Shown one piece after another: positions 63,317 to 64,000 of a stretch of DNA of 64,000 nt. The translations under genes and the position numbers were made by a program. A model generated the notes under the pieces. That model ran no database searches. It saw only the letters and a program-made list of their open reading frames with translations, and was not told the origin of the DNA. The stretch is from Devosia nanyangense (GTDB lineage Bacteria; Pseudomonadota; Alphaproteobacteria; Rhizobiales; Devosiaceae): positions 1-64,000 of the forward strand of contig JACRAF010000019.1 in assembly GCA_016213505.1 (NCBI GenBank). Reading direction: 5' to 3'. Every line of letters begins with the position of its first letter. Position 1 is the first letter of the stretch.

Positions 63317-64000
63317 GTGCACAGGGTCCTAATCGTCGGCAGCGGCGGCATCGGCCGCCGCCATCTCAAGGGCTATGGGCTGACCGGCCGGGCGGAACTC
63401 TCGATCGTCGAGCCGGATGCCGGCCGGCGCGCCGAGGCGATATCGATGTTCGACGTCGAGCACGCCTTCACCGACATCGCCGAGGCCGACCTCGAGAGCT
63501 TCAACCTCGCTGTGATCTGTGCACCCGCCAACTTTCACGTGCCGCTGATGCTGCGCTGCGCCGAGGCGGGGCTCCCCTTCATGGTCGAAAAGCCTCTGGC
63601 GGTGACGATGGACGGCGTCGATGCGGCACTTGCCCTGGTTGCCGAAAAAGAGATCGAGGCGCGGGTCGGCTATGTCCGCCGCGTCGCCGAGGAGGTGATC
63701 GCACTCAGGCAGCAGATCCTTGCCGGCAAGATCGGGTCCGTGCGGCTCGCCTATCTCAATTCCTCGCAGGAATTCCCGAAATACCGGCCGGATTTCCAGC
63801 GCACCTATTATGCTCGTCCGGAGATGGGCGGCGGCGCCATTCTCGATGCCGCCAGTCATCTCTTCGACATGCTGATCTGGCTGATGGGCAAGCCCTCCGA
63901 CGTCGGCTGCATGTTCGACCGGCTGGTGCTGGAGGGAACGGAGACCGAGGACACCTGCCTCGTCACCATCCGCTTCCAGAGCGGCGCGATGGCCAACGTC
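63317..64000 (+). CDS. Gfo/Idh/MocA-family oxidoreductase, partial
   Basis: An open frame from GTG at 63317 runs without a stop to the window edge (228 codons seen). The N-terminal NAD(P)-binding motif is VLIVGSGGIGRRH, the sugar-dehydrogenase motif EKPLAV follows near residue 92, and GGGAILDAASHLFDM matches the second domain. Such enzymes oxidise or reduce sugars, inositols or their derivatives. A GAGGG site precedes the start. It diverges from the uronate-dehydrogenase-like gene at a shared regulatory element. Confidence 0.85.
   Translation, partial: MHRVLIVGSGGIGRRHLKGYGLTGRAELSIVEPDAGRRAEAISMFDVEHAFTDIAEADLESFNLAVICAPANFHVPLMLRCAEAGLPFMVEKPLAVTMDGVDAALALVAEKEIEARVGYVRRVAEEVIALRQQILAGKIGSVRLAYLNSSQEFPKYRPDFQRTYYARPEMGGGAILDAASHLFDMLIWLMGKPSDVGCMFDRLVLEGTETEDTCLVTIRFQSGAMANV

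Noticed and set aside
38393-64000. Integrated mobile island
   Set aside because: The cluster is accessory in content, but no integrase, transposase, tRNA target or flanking direct repeat was seen in the window, and base composition does not visibly change.

Overview
The window is high-GC (roughly two thirds G+C by eye) and reads as chromosomal DNA of an alphaproteobacterium of the order Hyphomicrobiales. A Devosia-like lineage is my best guess. The guess rests on the order dnaB-alr, rpsF-rpsR-rplI, fabD-fabG-acpP-fabF-mltG-yicC-gmk, lptF-lptG-lptD-surA-pdxA-rsmA and pepA-holC, on a DUF3563 small protein, and on CCCTCA(T/C)CCG...(C/T)TCTCCC palindromic intergenic repeats typical of rhizobia and relatives. 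No rRNA, tRNA, CRISPR array, integrase or IS element was recognised.

Region 1 (0-31 kb) is core housekeeping. It runs through alanine racemase and replicative helicase (minus strand), a marR/cytochrome b561 divergent pair, the S6-S18-L9 ribosomal operon with a structured leader and a terminator, a vapBC toxin-antitoxin pair, the fatty-acid/MltG/YicC/Gmk series, and the LPS-export cluster lptF-lptG-lptD-surA-pdxA-rsmA. That cluster is interrupted by an opposite-strand DUF305 gene, and its lptD carries a frameshift at a G7 tract. Then follow pepA-holC, a metallo-beta-lactamase-fold protein, two tandem acyltransferase-3 genes, a cupin, an ABC-F protein, ndk, two overlapping tautomerase genes and hsp20.

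Region 2 (31-38 kb) is mixed accessory: a SET-like MFS exporter, small proteins, an orphan molybdopterin oxidoreductase, a TauE/SafE-type permease, a glyoxalase-related protein, a glutathione transferase and a DUF2147 protein.

Region 3 (38-64 kb) is a catabolic island. An alpha-galactosidase sits with a CUT1-type sugar transporter that lacks its ATPase. Next come a FadR-type GntR regulator and an enolase-superfamily sugar-acid dehydratase. Beyond these, several operons combine two aminotransferases, a ureidoglycolate-lyase-like protein, two DapA-family aldolases, an amidohydrolase, an FMN alpha-hydroxyacid oxidase, a complete dipeptide/oligopeptide-type ABC transporter, an RraA-like protein, a uronate-dehydrogenase-like reductase and a Gfo/Idh/MocA oxidoreductase cut by the window end. 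Near-identical promoter/operator sequences link several of these units. The substrate is not determinable from sequence. The enzyme set fits uptake and stepwise oxidation, dehydration and aldol cleavage of a sugar acid, possibly an amino or acidic sugar derivative.

The most striking item is the substrate-binding protein of that transporter (59612-61234). Its two halves are in the reverse order relative to DppA/OppA proteins: signal peptide, then the canonical C-terminal half, then the canonical N-terminal half. It therefore looks like a naturally circularly permuted family-5 binding protein.
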